DNA from: an uncultured Bacilli bacterium
Lineage (GTDB): Bacteria > Bacillota_I > Bacilli_A > RF39 > UBA660
Reading direction: 5' to 3'
DNA: 34,378 bases
NCBI GenBank assembly: GCA_944359015.1
Contig: CALVSK010000008.1
Span: 1-34,378, forward strand
Below, one piece after another: positions 7,736-15,620 of this stretch. Under the pieces are notes generated by a model. That model had not been told where the DNA came from. It searched no databases and worked only from the letters and a program-made list of their open reading frames with translations. Position 1 is the stretch's first letter, and each line of letters opens with the position of its first letter. The position numbers were made by a program, and so were the translations under genes.

Positions 7736-8737
7736 TTATTTAAACATTTTTTTTGCTGTTCTTAACATTTGTGAAGTATAACCATATTCATTATCATACC
7801 AAGCCACAATTTTTACTAATTGAGTTCCATCAGATTCCACAATACTAGTTGATAAACCATCAACTATAGCACCATACTTCTTACCTAAAATATCACTTGA
7901 TACAATAGGGTCCATAGTAAATTTTAAAGTTTCATTTTGACCATCTTGCAAAAGTTTATTTATTTTATCAACAGAAGTATTTTTAGAAAGTTCTAAGGTA
8001 ACATCAATAACAGAACCATCAGCAACAGGAACTCTAAAAGCATTTCCATCCATTTTATTAAGTAAATCAGGAATAACTAAACCAATTGCTTTAGCTGCAC
8101 CAGTTGATGCTGGAACAATATTTTGAGCACAAGCTCTACCTCTTCTTGCTTTAATTCCTTTTTTATGAGCAATATCCAAAGTTGCTTGGTCATTAGTATA
8201 AGCATGAACAGTTGTCATAAAACCTTTTTTAATACCAATTTTATCATTAATAATTTTTAAAACTGGTGCCAAACAATTAGTTGTACAACTTGCAGCAGAT
8301 ACTATTTTATCTTCACTAGATAAAGTATCATCATTAACATTAAAAACAATAGTTTTCATTAAACCTTTACCAGGAGCAGAAATTAAAACTTTTTTTGCCC
8401 CAGCATCTAAATGTTTTTTAGCATCATCGTAATTAGTAAATTTACCAGTACATTCTAACACTAAATCAACATCTAAATCTTTCCAAGGAAGATTTTGTGG
8501 TTCTTTTTCAGCATAAACTTTAATATGTTTACCAGCAACTACTAAATCATTGCCTTCAAAACTAATTTCATCTTCATGAAATGTACGATGAACAGTATCA
8601 TATTTAACTAAGTATGCTAAATCTTCCGCACTAGTTAAATCATTAATAGCAACAATATCAAAATCTGTTTGTGTTACTATTTGTCTAAACGCCAATCTTC
8701 CTATTCTACCAAAACCATTAATTGCAACTTTAATCAT
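7736..8737 (-). CDS. gapA: Glyceraldehyde-3-phosphate dehydrogenase (NAD type)
   Basis: Oxidises and phosphorylates glyceraldehyde-3-phosphate to 1,3-bisphosphoglycerate. The Rossmann motif INGFGRIGR opens the protein. Asp33 after the second strand (AINDLT) favours NAD over NADP. The catalytic Cys151 lies in SAASCTTNCLAP and His178 in TTVHAYT. The C-terminal motif WYDNEYGYTSQM is present. The length of 333 is typical. The ATG at 8737 has a strong ribosome site (AGGAGG) and overlaps the end of the upstream kinase-like gene by 8 nt, so the two are co-transcribed and translationally coupled. It is the glycolytic enzyme preceding pgk in the usual operon, but here a terminator and a 3.2-kb insertion separate them. 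Confidence 0.98.
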   Translation of the reverse strand: MIKVAINGFGRIGRLAFRQIVTQTDFDIVAINDLTSAEDLAYLVKYDTVHRTFHEDEISFEGNDLVVAGKHIKVYAEKEPQNLPWKDLDVDLVLECTGKFTNYDDAKKHLDAGAKKVLISAPGKGLMKTIVFNVNDDTLSSEDKIVSAASCTTNCLAPVLKIINDKIGIKKGFMTTVHAYTNDQATLDIAHKKGIKARRGRACAQNIVPASTGAAKAIGLVIPDLLNKMDGNAFRVPVADGSVIDVTLELSKNTSVDKINKLLQDGQNETLKFTMDPIVSSDILGKKYGAIVDGLSTSIVESDGTQLVKIVAWYDNEYGYTSQMLRTAKKMFK

Positions 8738-10376
8738 TATACTTACCTCCTATAAATTCTCTTAAAATTGAATCATCATTTACATATTCCCCAGGAATTG
8801 GAAAAAACTGTTTTAAAAAATCTATCAATCTTCTTGCTTCTTCATAATAATTTGAATCAACACCCACTGATAATAATAGAGGTTCAACATAAACTTTTAA
8901 AACTCCTATTTCATAGGTTAATGCTGTATTAATTATTACATCAGCCTGATGGATATAAGGAAAAATATATTTTTCCTCTCCATTTCTAACTCTTTGCCAA
9001 TTATCAATTGTTTTAAATACATCATATCCTCTAGTTCTATTATCTCTCACAATTCTTCTAAGTAACCTTAAATCTAGAGTAGAAACATAATTATGCTCAT
9101 CTATATTAAGGGGAATAAATGGACTTAAATAAATTTTATATTTATGTTTATTTTCTACATTTATTGTTAAATCATCATTTAATGCATGAAGACCTTCAAT
9201 TAAAAATATTGTATTATCTTGTAATTTTACAGTATTTTTTGAATATTCTCTTTTACCAGTTACAAAATTATAAACAGGTAAAGCTATTTCTTCACCATTT
9301 AATAACCTATTTAAATCATCATTAAAGGTTTTAACATCTATAGCTTCCAAGCATTCAAAATCATATTTACCATCTTCATCTATTGGATTATTATCTCTAT
9401 CCACAAAATAATCATCTAAACTTATTTTAATTGTATTATAACCTAGAGCCTCTAAATATGAAGCGATTCTAGCAGTAGTTGTTGTTTTACCCGAAGATGA
9501 TGGCCCAGCAACTAAAATAAACTTAATATCATGATTACTAATAATATTATCGACAACTTTAGCAATATTTAAACTAAAAATCAACTCATTAGAACGAATA
9601 AAATCTTTTATACGTCCATTACCAATAGTTTTATTCAAATCACTAATATAAGGCATTTTTAAATTATCTAGCCATTTTTTCCCATCTAAAAACGAATTAA
9701 TAATATTATCATAGTGAACATACTCTGGAACACTACCATTGCTTCTAACAGATGGAAAAATAAAAATTATTCTATTTTTTCCTAAATAAACTAGTTCATA
9801 TTTATTTATACTACCAGTAGAATAAGGCATAATTGAATAAAAATAATTTAATTTATTATGCAATTTATACAAAGTAACCATTTTATCACTAACACTTTGA
9901 ACATTACTTGCTTTTTCTAATTCATTATTTTTAAGATAATATTTAATTGCTTCTTTTGGTGAAACATTTAATTTTTCAATTCTAGCATTTTCATTAACAA
10001 TTTGAGCCATTTTATCTTTAATTTTTGATAAATCATCTTGAGTTAAAATTTTATCACCTTTAACTACCCCTAACATTCCTCTAGGAACACTATGTTCATA
10101 AGAAATTTCTAAAGTAGGAAAAGTTTCTACCAAAGCAACTTCAAATAAAAATTTTAAACCAGCTTTATAAATTTTATTACCAATTAAATCATTAGTATTA
10201 ATAAATTCTATTTTTTTATCAGTACTTACTTTATTATCTAATGAAAAAACTTCGTTATTTACTTTATACCCCATAATATTATCCATAGCAAAATCTTTAC
10301 TCATTTCATAGTAAGTAGTACCTTTTTCATATTCATGAATAGTATCATCTTGAAAAATTATTTTAACTTTTTCCAT
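8730..10376 (-). CDS. TGS-domain nucleoside (uridine) kinase-like protein
   Basis: 548 residues from the ATG at 10376 (ribosome site GAGGGA; the frame reaches a TTG one codon upstream). Residues 1-60 resemble a TGS domain and 60-200 resemble the threonyl-tRNA synthetase second additional domain. The C-terminal half is a uridine-kinase/PRK-type P-loop domain: Walker A in VAGPSSSGKTTTTARI (about residue 290), then KISLDDYFVDRD, FDFECLEAID-like sequence (DGKYDFECLEAID), and IFLIEGLHALND. This architecture is a known widespread Bacillota/Thermotoga family usually named nucleoside kinase or uridine kinase; its physiological substrate is less certain. It overlaps the gapA start by 8 nt and has its own promoter, heading the udk-like/gapA operon. 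Confidence 0.85.
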   Translation of the reverse strand: MEKVKIIFQDDTIHEYEKGTTYYEMSKDFAMDNIMGYKVNNEVFSLDNKVSTDKKIEFINTNDLIGNKIYKAGLKFLFEVALVETFPTLEISYEHSVPRGMLGVVKGDKILTQDDLSKIKDKMAQIVNENARIEKLNVSPKEAIKYYLKNNELEKASNVQSVSDKMVTLYKLHNKLNYFYSIMPYSTGSINKYELVYLGKNRIIFIFPSVRSNGSVPEYVHYDNIINSFLDGKKWLDNLKMPYISDLNKTIGNGRIKDFIRSNELIFSLNIAKVVDNIISNHDIKFILVAGPSSSGKTTTTARIASYLEALGYNTIKISLDDYFVDRDNNPIDEDGKYDFECLEAIDVKTFNDDLNRLLNGEEIALPVYNFVTGKREYSKNTVKLQDNTIFLIEGLHALNDDLTINVENKHKYKIYLSPFIPLNIDEHNYVSTLDLRLLRRIVRDNRTRGYDVFKTIDNWQRVRNGEEKYIFPYIHQADVIINTALTYEIGVLKVYVEPLLLSVGVDSNYYEEARRLIDFLKQFFPIPGEYVNDDSILREFIGGKYND

Positions 10377-10399
10377 CAATTTCCCTCTATTCTTTAAAG

Positions 10400-10428
10400 A
10401 TTATAACATAATTATATTAATTTTTGAA
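10400..10428 (-). promoter_or_regulatory. Promoter of the nucleoside kinase-gapA operon
   Basis: TTCAAA (10423-10428), 17-nt spacer, consensus TATAAT (10400-10405) with a TGT extended -10. The -35 is shared with the opposing clpP promoter. Confidence 0.65.
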
Positions 10429-10451
10429 TAAATTTTAACTTATTTTACTAT
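10424..10451 (+). promoter_or_regulatory. Candidate promoter of clpP
   Basis: TTGAAT (10424-10429), 16-nt spacer, TACTAT (10446-10451), ending 20 nt before the TTG start codon. I see no CtsR heptad repeat (GGTCAAA) nearby. Confidence 0.45.
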
Positions 10452-10471
10452 TATTTATTTAGGTGATTAAT

Positions 10472-11050
10472 TTGAATATAATACCAACAGTATTAGAAAA
10501 AAGCAGTAATAAAGAATATGCTTTTGATTTATATTCTCGAATGCTAAAAGATAGGATTATATTTTTAGTGGGAGAAATAAATGATAATATGGCAAATATT
10601 ATCATTAGTGAACTATTATACTTAGATAATATAAATAATGAAAATATATATTTATATATTAATAGTCCTGGTGGTTCTATAACATCAGGAATGAGCATAT
10701 ATGACACAATGAATTTTATTAACAGTAAAGTTATAACTATAGGTTTAGGTATGTGTGCTAGTATGGCAGCCTTTTTACTTTCAAGTGGTAGCATTAGATA
10801 TGCCTTACCAAATACTGAAATAATGATACATCAACCTCTAGGTGGTGCTCAAGGCCAAGCAACAGATATTAAAATCGCAGCAGAAAGAATATTAAAATTA
10901 AAAGAAAAACTAAATAAAATATTAGCCAAAAATACTAAACAAACAATAGAAAAAATAACATTTGATACTGAAAGAGATAATTTTTTAAGTGCCGAAGAAG
11001 CATTAGAATATGGATTAATAGACAAAATAATTAAAAAGAATGAACTTTAA
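10472..11050 (+). CDS. clpP: ATP-dependent Clp protease proteolytic subunit
   Basis: Serine peptidase that forms tetradecameric rings and degrades unfolded and tagged proteins with ClpX or ClpC partners. The catalytic triad is Ser97 (MCASMAAF), His120 (IMIHQPLGG) and Asp169 (TERDNFLSA). The oxyanion and hinge sequences INSPGGS and [10 protein letters not shown] are normal. The start is taken as the TTG at 10472: it follows AGGTGA at good spacing and gives MNIIPTVLE, matching the standard N-terminus; a GTG at 10463 lies inside the ribosome site. Length 192, typical. The TAA overlaps the convergent divIC stop, and no terminator lies between them. It is the only clear housekeeping gene on the plus strand here. 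Confidence 0.95.
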   Translation: MNIIPTVLEKSSNKEYAFDLYSRMLKDRIIFLVGEINDNMANIIISELLYLDNINNENIYLYINSPGGSITSGMSIYDTMNFINSKVITIGLGMCASMAAFLLSSGSIRYALPNTEIMIHQPLGGAQGQATDIKIAAERILKLKEKLNKILAKNTKQTIEKITFDTERDNFLSAEEALEYGLIDKIIKKNEL

Positions 11051-11346
11051 TCCATTCTTAAAATAATATCACCATCTTGAGAATATAAAAATTTCTCTTT
11101 AGCATATCTAGCAATATAATCAGAATCTTGCAATTTTGTTACATCACTTTTTAATTTTTCCTCTTCTGCAAGCATATTTTCATATTCTTCAGTTAACTGT
11201 TTAATTTGATGATTATTATCCATTATCTCAAGCCAATCACTAGCTACTGAGTTTATTAAAACACCAAACATAGAAACCAATACTACTGATATTAATACAA
11301 GTCGCATTTTTTCTTTTTTGGTCTTTTTTATAATAACCACCTCCAT
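11047..11346 (-). CDS. divIC: Septum formation initiator family protein DivIC
   Basis: Small bitopic divisome protein working with FtsL and DivIB. It has a short basic N-terminus, one membrane segment (about residues 15-33), then a coiled coil ([20 protein letters not shown]) and the short conserved tail [21 protein letters not shown]. The 99-residue length and the position after yabP-yabQ match B. subtilis. The start is uncertain. The ATG at 11346 is fused to the GGAGGTGG at 11337-11344, which would make it part of the ribosome site. In-frame ATT (11332-11334) or ATA (11329-11331) sit at the right distance from that site, and the next ATG is 13 codons in with no ribosome site. Confidence 0.88.
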   Translation of the reverse strand: MEVVIIKKTKKEKMRLVLISVVLVSMFGVLINSVASDWLEIMDNNHQIKQLTEEYENMLAEEEKLKSDVTKLQDSDYIARYAKEKFLYSQDGDIILRMD

Positions 11347-11387
11347 ATTTATAAATAATTATAACAAGAAAAAAGTAAAATCAATAT

Positions 11388-11702
11388 TCATTTTACTCTT
11401 TTTTTTAAATCATTTACACATTTTTTACACCAAAATAATAATTTATTAAAGTTTAAATAAAGAATTACATAACCAATTATCAAAGACAAAATAAAGTATA
11501 TATGAAATATTCCATTATTTATTTTATACATTAAATAAATATAAAGTATTACTATGTCAATAATAAAAACTAATGTTACTAATAATTTAACTAATACTTT
11601 TTTATTATTAATTAATGATTCATTTACTTTAGAAGTTAAGCAAAAAAACATTCCATAGAAAAAAGAAAAAGCAAAAGATATTAATTGTATATTACTAGAC
11701 AT
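11388..11702 (-). CDS. yabQ: Spore cortex biosynthesis protein YabQ
   Basis: 104 residues with three predicted membrane segments (about 5-23, 37-58 and 66-86) and a Lys-rich tail, as in YabQ of spore formers, a mother-cell membrane protein needed for cortex assembly in B. subtilis. It ends in TGA, which shows UGA is a stop here. It is coupled to yabP (stop and start share one base) and followed by divIC, the same trio order as B. subtilis. Sequence conservation in this family is low, so context carries much of the call. Confidence 0.85.
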   Translation of the reverse strand: MSSNIQLISFAFSFFYGMFFCLTSKVNESLINNKKVLVKLLVTLVFIIDIVILYIYLMYKINNGIFHIYFILSLIIGYVILYLNFNKLLFWCKKCVNDLKKRVK

Positions 11703-11980
11703 TATTTAAATAATTTATTAAGCATACTTTCAGATTTATCTTTTACTTTACCATCAATATATGTAAACGAATTAATTTTTCCTTTTATTTTTACATTGCC
11801 ATCATTCGTATCTAATTTTAATAACTCTAAACCTTCACCTAACAATCTAACATTACCCATAATAGTTTCTATTAAAAACTCTTCATCATCAAAACTAACG
11901 ATTTTATTAACTCCCGATAATGTAAGATTACTTCTATCAATTAATTTTAATTCTTGCGTACCAAAATTTATCCCTTCCAT
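11702..11980 (-). CDS. yabP: Sporulation protein YabP
   Basis: YabP/YqfC family, a small beta-rich protein acting with YabQ in spore cortex formation. The core NLTLSGVNKIVSFDDEEFLI followed by T.MGNVRLLGEGLELLKLD is typical of the family. I start at the ATG at 11980 (92 residues), with GGGTGA upstream; a GTG three codons earlier lacks a ribosome site. Its stop overlaps the yabQ start. Expression in the mother cell is likely by homology, but I could not pick a sigma-E promoter with confidence. Confidence 0.88.
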   Translation of the reverse strand: MEGINFGTQELKLIDRSNLTLSGVNKIVSFDDEEFLIETIMGNVRLLGEGLELLKLDTNDGNVKIKGKINSFTYIDGKVKDKSESMLNKLFK

Positions 11981-12027
11981 ATATTTCACCCATTTAATTA
12001 TATGTTTTAAACATATTTTTATGATTA

Positions 12028-12489
12028 TTACTTAGAAGACATAGGTGAACGGTTAAGGGTTGGAATATCCATTAATTCAGACATCGAATTTTCAGGTTCA
12101 TATACATTTTCAACATTATCTAAAAACTCTTTTTCTTCAACGAAAGAAACTCCCAAAGATGCAATTAAATCATCCAAAGTATATTTTACATCCAAATCAC
12201 TAGACCATGTAATAACGCTATCATTACTTTCCAAAAAAGAAAAAGTTCCAGTCTGTGGAAAATAAACAACTCCAATAGCATTACAAGAAAAAAATCTACA
12301 AATAAAATTATTTATATTAGTAATACCTAAACTATCAGCCAATTCTCTAGAAGCCATAATTTCATTTAAAGAATAAGCAAAACCAACATAATATTCTTTG
12401 GAACTAATTCTAAATCCATCAAAACTAATTAACTTTATTCCTAAAAGTTTATTATTATCATAAACATATCTTACTTTATTTACTAACAT
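12028..12489 (-). CDS. Hypothetical protein between spoVG and yabP
   Basis: Not recognised. An upstream extension of the frame (to 12573) runs through the spoVG terminator, so the start is the ATG at 12489 with a strong AAAGGAG site, giving 153 residues. It has no membrane segment. The N-terminal half looks like mixed alpha/beta sequence (NKVRYVYDNNKLLGIKLISF), with FICRFFSCNAIGVVYFPQTG in the middle. The C-terminal 40 residues are acidic and Ser/Pro-rich and probably disordered. Lying between spoVG and yabP it could have a sporulation role, but only position suggests this. Confidence 0.65.
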   Translation of the reverse strand: MLVNKVRYVYDNNKLLGIKLISFDGFRISSKEYYVGFAYSLNEIMASRELADSLGITNINNFICRFFSCNAIGVVYFPQTGTFSFLESNDSVITWSSDLDVKYTLDDLIASLGVSFVEEKEFLDNVENVYEPENSMSELMDIPTLNRSPMSSK

Positions 12490-12560
12490 AAATTTATTCT
12501 CCTTTAATATAATTTTTTTGATATGCTTATAATATATGTACAATATAATAATTTTATTAC

Positions 12561-12585
12561 AAAAAAAAATCAATTTTCATTGATT
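12561..12585 (-). terminator. Intrinsic terminator of spoVG
   Basis: A perfect 7-bp stem AATCAAT/ATTGATT with a GAAA tetraloop (12568-12585) is followed by at least eight T on the minus strand. Confidence 0.88.
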
Positions 12586-12586
12586 C

Positions 12587-12850
12587 TTATTCATTAATTT
12601 TTTTATAATATTCATCTAAAATAGCTTTTTCTATTTTTTCTCTTAACTCTTTATTAGTAGGAAAAACAACATTTTCTTCTTTTCCATACTTATTATTCTT
12701 TCCAGGCATTGAAACAAAAACTCTAGATTTACCTTCGATAATTTTTGCTCCTTTAATTGCTAAGCATTCATCTAATGTAAAATCTACAAATGCTTTTAAT
12801 TTTGAACCTTCTTTTTCTTTTAAATAAACTTTAACTTGCGTTACTTCCAT
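12587..12850 (-). CDS. spoVG: Septation/sporulation regulator SpoVG
   Basis: Small conserved protein, an RNA/DNA-binding regulator in several Bacillota that affects septation and cortex formation. It opens MEVTQVKVYL, then FVDFTLDECLAIKGAKIIEG, RVFVSMPGK and VFPTNKELREKIEKAILDEY, which match the family along its length. The frame extends seven codons upstream, but the ATG at 12850 has AAGGAG 8 nt before it and gives the family's standard N-terminus (87 residues). A good promoter lies just upstream and a terminator just downstream, so it is monocistronic. Confidence 0.95.
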   Translation of the reverse strand: MEVTQVKVYLKEKEGSKLKAFVDFTLDECLAIKGAKIIEGKSRVFVSMPGKNNKYGKEENVVFPTNKELREKIEKAILDEYYKKINE

Positions 12851-12869
12851 AATTAATCTCCTTACATAC

Positions 12870-12898
12870 ATTTTAAATTATTTTTATTTTTTTTGCAA
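12870..12898 (-). promoter_or_regulatory. Promoter of spoVG
   Basis: TTGCAA (12893-12898), 17-nt spacer, TAAAAT (12870-12875). This is sigma-A-like; in B. subtilis spoVG uses sigma-H, whose motif I do not see here. Confidence 0.6.
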
Positions 12899-13483
12899 CA
12901 TAATTTTATTTAAGTTTAGGTTTTTTACAAATTTTTTGATTTATATGTAACTAAATTTTAAAAATTAACATAAAGTATTACAAAAAATAATTTTTTTACA
13001 TACTAATATAAAATCATTAATAACACTTTTATTAAATCATTTTAAATAGTCAATTTTTAGAATTTTAACAATAATTGCTCTAGTTGCTATTTCATAGAAT
13101 AAAATCGTAAAATAATAAATTAAAGACTTTTAGAATTTAAAGATAACATAAAAAATTATCATTTTCTTGTAATTTCATAATGAGTAATAAAATTAAAACT
13201 TATAAAAATAAAATAAATATTTTAGAAAACTATAGCTATTATGAATGCACAATTATTTTTGCAATCCTATTAAAATGTAATGCTTATTAATTATAAAGAA
13301 ATAAAATTATTTAACAAAGTACATTTTAATTGGTTAATTAAAAAATTAAGATTTGATATTGGGGTGTATAATTAAAAAAGTGATTTTGATAACAAAATCC
13401 AAAAAATTAGCAAATTTTATTTTAAATTAATTAAAAAATAAAACATTATTTTGAAAAAATTATAAATAGTACAGCATATGCTT
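12899..13483. other. AT-rich intergenic stretch without a gene
   Basis: Nearly pure A/T sequence with no open frame that looks coding on either strand. One perfect hairpin, GATTTTG/CAAAATC with a 4-nt loop (13382-13399), has a T-run on the minus side (13374-13379) and could be a secondary terminator. A TATAAT occurs at 13367-13372 on the plus strand without a clear -35. Nothing else supportable. Confidence 0.5.
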
Positions 13484-13518
13484 AAAAAAATAAATAGGGA
13501 AGTTTATTTTGCTTCTCT
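13484..13518 (-). terminator. Probable terminator of the 13586 gene
   Basis: A 7-bp stem with one mismatch (13512-13518 with 13496-13502, 9-nt loop) is followed on the minus strand by a T-rich tract (13484-13495). Confidence 0.5.
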
Positions 13519-13585
13519 TTATACTTACTATTTTGTGATTTTATCTAGTTTTTTTATTAGCAAACTATACTAAAAAAATAATAAA

Positions 13586-14194
13586 TTATATTTTTGACGA
13601 AATAGAAGGATAATCATAATCTCTTAAAATCTCGTTGCCTTGCAAAAATTGAGTAATAAAATATTCCCCTGACAAATTATTTAAAACAGTAGTATCTAAA
13701 ATATTAACAGATGATTGATAAAATGCATTCCCATACATATAAGCAAATTCATTAGTTAACTTATAAAATCCTTTTTTTAAAAATTCTAATAACAAATGTT
13801 CATTTATATTTTTTGCATAATAAAATGGAGATTTTGAAATAATTTTTAAATGATTTATAAATATATCTTTATAATTATCATCTAAAATTAAATATTGAAT
13901 AAACGATGGATCAATTAAATAATTATCACTTTTGTTAAAAGTGGCTACTATAAAACTATGACCATTACAATTTGGAGTAATACATTTATTAGTTATACAA
14001 GGATAAATTTTAACCCCTAAATTAAAAAGATATTTCCCAATTAAACCTTGTAAAGTATCACATGTATTTTCATAAGTAGGATGATTAACTATATTAGTAG
14101 CAATTTGACAAATGCAAGTCAAAAAAAAGTCTATTTCTTCTTGTGTTAATAATGCTTTTTCTTTTATCTTATTTTCTATTTCAATCAAATTCAT
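13586..14194 (-). CDS. Small protein with Cys-His-Asp triad, transglutaminase/papain-like, unknown role
   Basis: 202 residues from the ATG at 14194; the frame extends to a GTG three codons earlier, and neither has a clear ribosome site. No signal peptide or membrane segment. Cys45 (ENTCDTLQG), His79 (NCNGHSFIVA) and Asp95 (YLIDPSFIQ) have the order and strand context of a transglutaminase-like core: helix-capping Cys, His and Asp on adjacent strands. Three other cysteines cluster before the His (PCITNKCITPNC) and could bind metal. Family not recognised. It lies alone in a 1.7-kb AT-rich gap between spoVG and veg, where B. subtilis has other genes, and has its own terminator. It may be accessory. 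Confidence 0.55.
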   Translation of the reverse strand: MNLIEIENKIKEKALLTQEEIDFFLTCICQIATNIVNHPTYENTCDTLQGLIGKYLFNLGVKIYPCITNKCITPNCNGHSFIVATFNKSDNYLIDPSFIQYLILDDNYKDIFINHLKIISKSPFYYAKNINEHLLLEFLKKGFYKLTNEFAYMYGNAFYQSSVNILDTTVLNNLSGEYFITQFLQGNEILRDYDYPSISSKI

Positions 14195-14203
14195 AATTAT
14201 CAC

Positions 14204-14561
14204 TATAAATAATGTACTAAATTTCTAAAGAAAAGTCTATGTAATAACATTATATTTTATAAAAAATAATAAAAATAAATGCTAACCCATTTATTTTTAC
14301 ATTATAATTTATTTATGTGTATAGTTAATATATTTAAAACATCTAATAATTTATATAACCGCTTACCCTAAAACTATATATTTTACTTTAAAGGATATTT
14401 TTTCTGATTACTGGTATAATTTTCATGAATATACTGAAAATCACAATTGACTATTTGCTGCGGTCTTAAAGTTGATGTCAAAAGAATGATGTTGTGTAAA
14501 ATTACTCATATTGGTTGTTCTACTTATCATTATGGCACTTAAAAAAATACCCTTAAAGTTT
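14204..14561. other. Intergenic stretch with possible coding remnant
   Basis: No intact gene. At about 14420-14540 on the plus strand the base composition rises. One frame reads plausible protein (LFAAVLKLMSKE, then CCVKLLILVVLLIIMAL) interrupted by two TGA stops, so it may be a relic of a membrane-protein gene. It also contains the upstream region of the 13586 gene. Confidence 0.3.
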
Positions 14562-14774
14562 TTATAAATATTTTATTTTTACTTCTCCTGTAATAACATC
14601 TCTATAAGTAAAACTTTTCTCCTCATTATTTACTAATATTGTAAACAAATTTGGATATACTTTATAAATCACTCCTTCATATTTTGTCATTCTATTTCTA
14701 AGACCATAAACTGAAACTACAACGTTTCTATTAATATTCTTATTGATATTTTCCTTTATTATATTAATATTCAA
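14562..14774 (-). CDS. veg: Veg family protein
   Basis: 70 residues. Veg of B. subtilis is a small, highly expressed protein that affects biofilm formation and spore outgrowth, encoded next to yabG. Here the pattern is an N-terminal helix (IIKENINKNINRNVVVSVYG), then a beta-barrel-like stretch (KYEGVIYKVYPNLFTILVN) and SFTYRDVITGEVKI, which match the family. The start codon is TTG (14772-14774), 5 nt after a very strong AAGGGGG. It follows yabG by 11 nt in the same operon. The order yabG-veg is conserved with B. subtilis. Confidence 0.88.
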   Translation of the reverse strand: MNINIIKENINKNINRNVVVSVYGLRNRMTKYEGVIYKVYPNLFTILVNNEEKSFTYRDVITGEVKIKYL

Positions 14775-14785
14775 AATAACCCCCT

Positions 14786-15562
14786 TTATCTTGGATACCC
14801 TACATACATTAATCCATTACAAATTATACCACCCATTCCATCTTCTTTATATTTTGTTTTTTCTAATAATTTAACCAAATCTATTTCTTTATTTCTCTCA
14901 GTTAAAGAAATTGTACTTGCAATAATAGCTGGATCTAAAGCATGGATATTAACTCTTTTTGGACTAGAGGCAAAATTAGCACCGGCTTTAATTAATTCTT
15001 CATAATTGCTTTGACATGCACCTGCAATAATAACTAATTTTTCATGACTTTTTTCATAATTTCTAGCTGCTTTTACTGCTTTTACAAAATAACCCGAATT
15101 TTTATAATTATTTAAATCATTTATATCTCCTCTTTTGCGTAAATAGGCATCATGTCCCGTAATAATTACAATATCAGGTTTATATTCTCTTAATAAAAGT
15201 TGAATTTGTTCATAAATATTTTTTTCATTAATTTTTTTCCCAATTGCTAATATTCCATTCCTTTTATAAAATTTTAAACATCTGTTTAAATAATCTTCAT
15301 CACCATCAATATGCAAAACTTTAGCGGGCAAATAAAAATAATCACCACGTACTAACAACTCATCTTTAATATCTATATCATCTATTTCATCTTGCTCAAT
15401 AACATTTTCTTCTATTTTTAAGTCATCTATTTTAGCATCTGCATATAATCTTACTTCTACACCTTTTAAATAACAAACACCATCTACTATATTAATTACT
15501 TTAAAAATAGTATCATTACCATAACTATTTCTAGTAACATAATCACCTTTATTTATTTGCAT
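14786..15562 (-). CDS. yabG: Sporulation-specific cysteine protease YabG
   Basis: Mother-cell protease that trims spore coat proteins (SpoIVA, SafA and others in B. subtilis) and in clostridia also processes CspBA and pro-SleC. It has an N-terminal SH3-like segment (INKGDYVTRNSYGNDTIFKV). The C-terminal domain carries ITGHDAY and GACQSNYEELIKAGANFASSP, with the likely catalytic Cys in GACQ and His in TGHD, then NIHALDPAIIASTI. At 258 residues it is shorter than the 290 of B. subtilis. It starts with ATG at 15562 and lies downstream of rsmA, upstream of veg. Confidence 0.93.
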   Translation of the reverse strand: MQINKGDYVTRNSYGNDTIFKVINIVDGVCYLKGVEVRLYADAKIDDLKIEENVIEQDEIDDIDIKDELLVRGDYFYLPAKVLHIDGDEDYLNRCLKFYKRNGILAIGKKINEKNIYEQIQLLLREYKPDIVIITGHDAYLRKRGDINDLNNYKNSGYFVKAVKAARNYEKSHEKLVIIAGACQSNYEELIKAGANFASSPKRVNIHALDPAIIASTISLTERNKEIDLVKLLEKTKYKEDGMGGIICNGLMYVGYPR

Positions 15563-15620
15563 GTAATATCACCAATAAATTTATATGCAAATATTTTATA
15601 AATATGAAAAAAAATACCTA

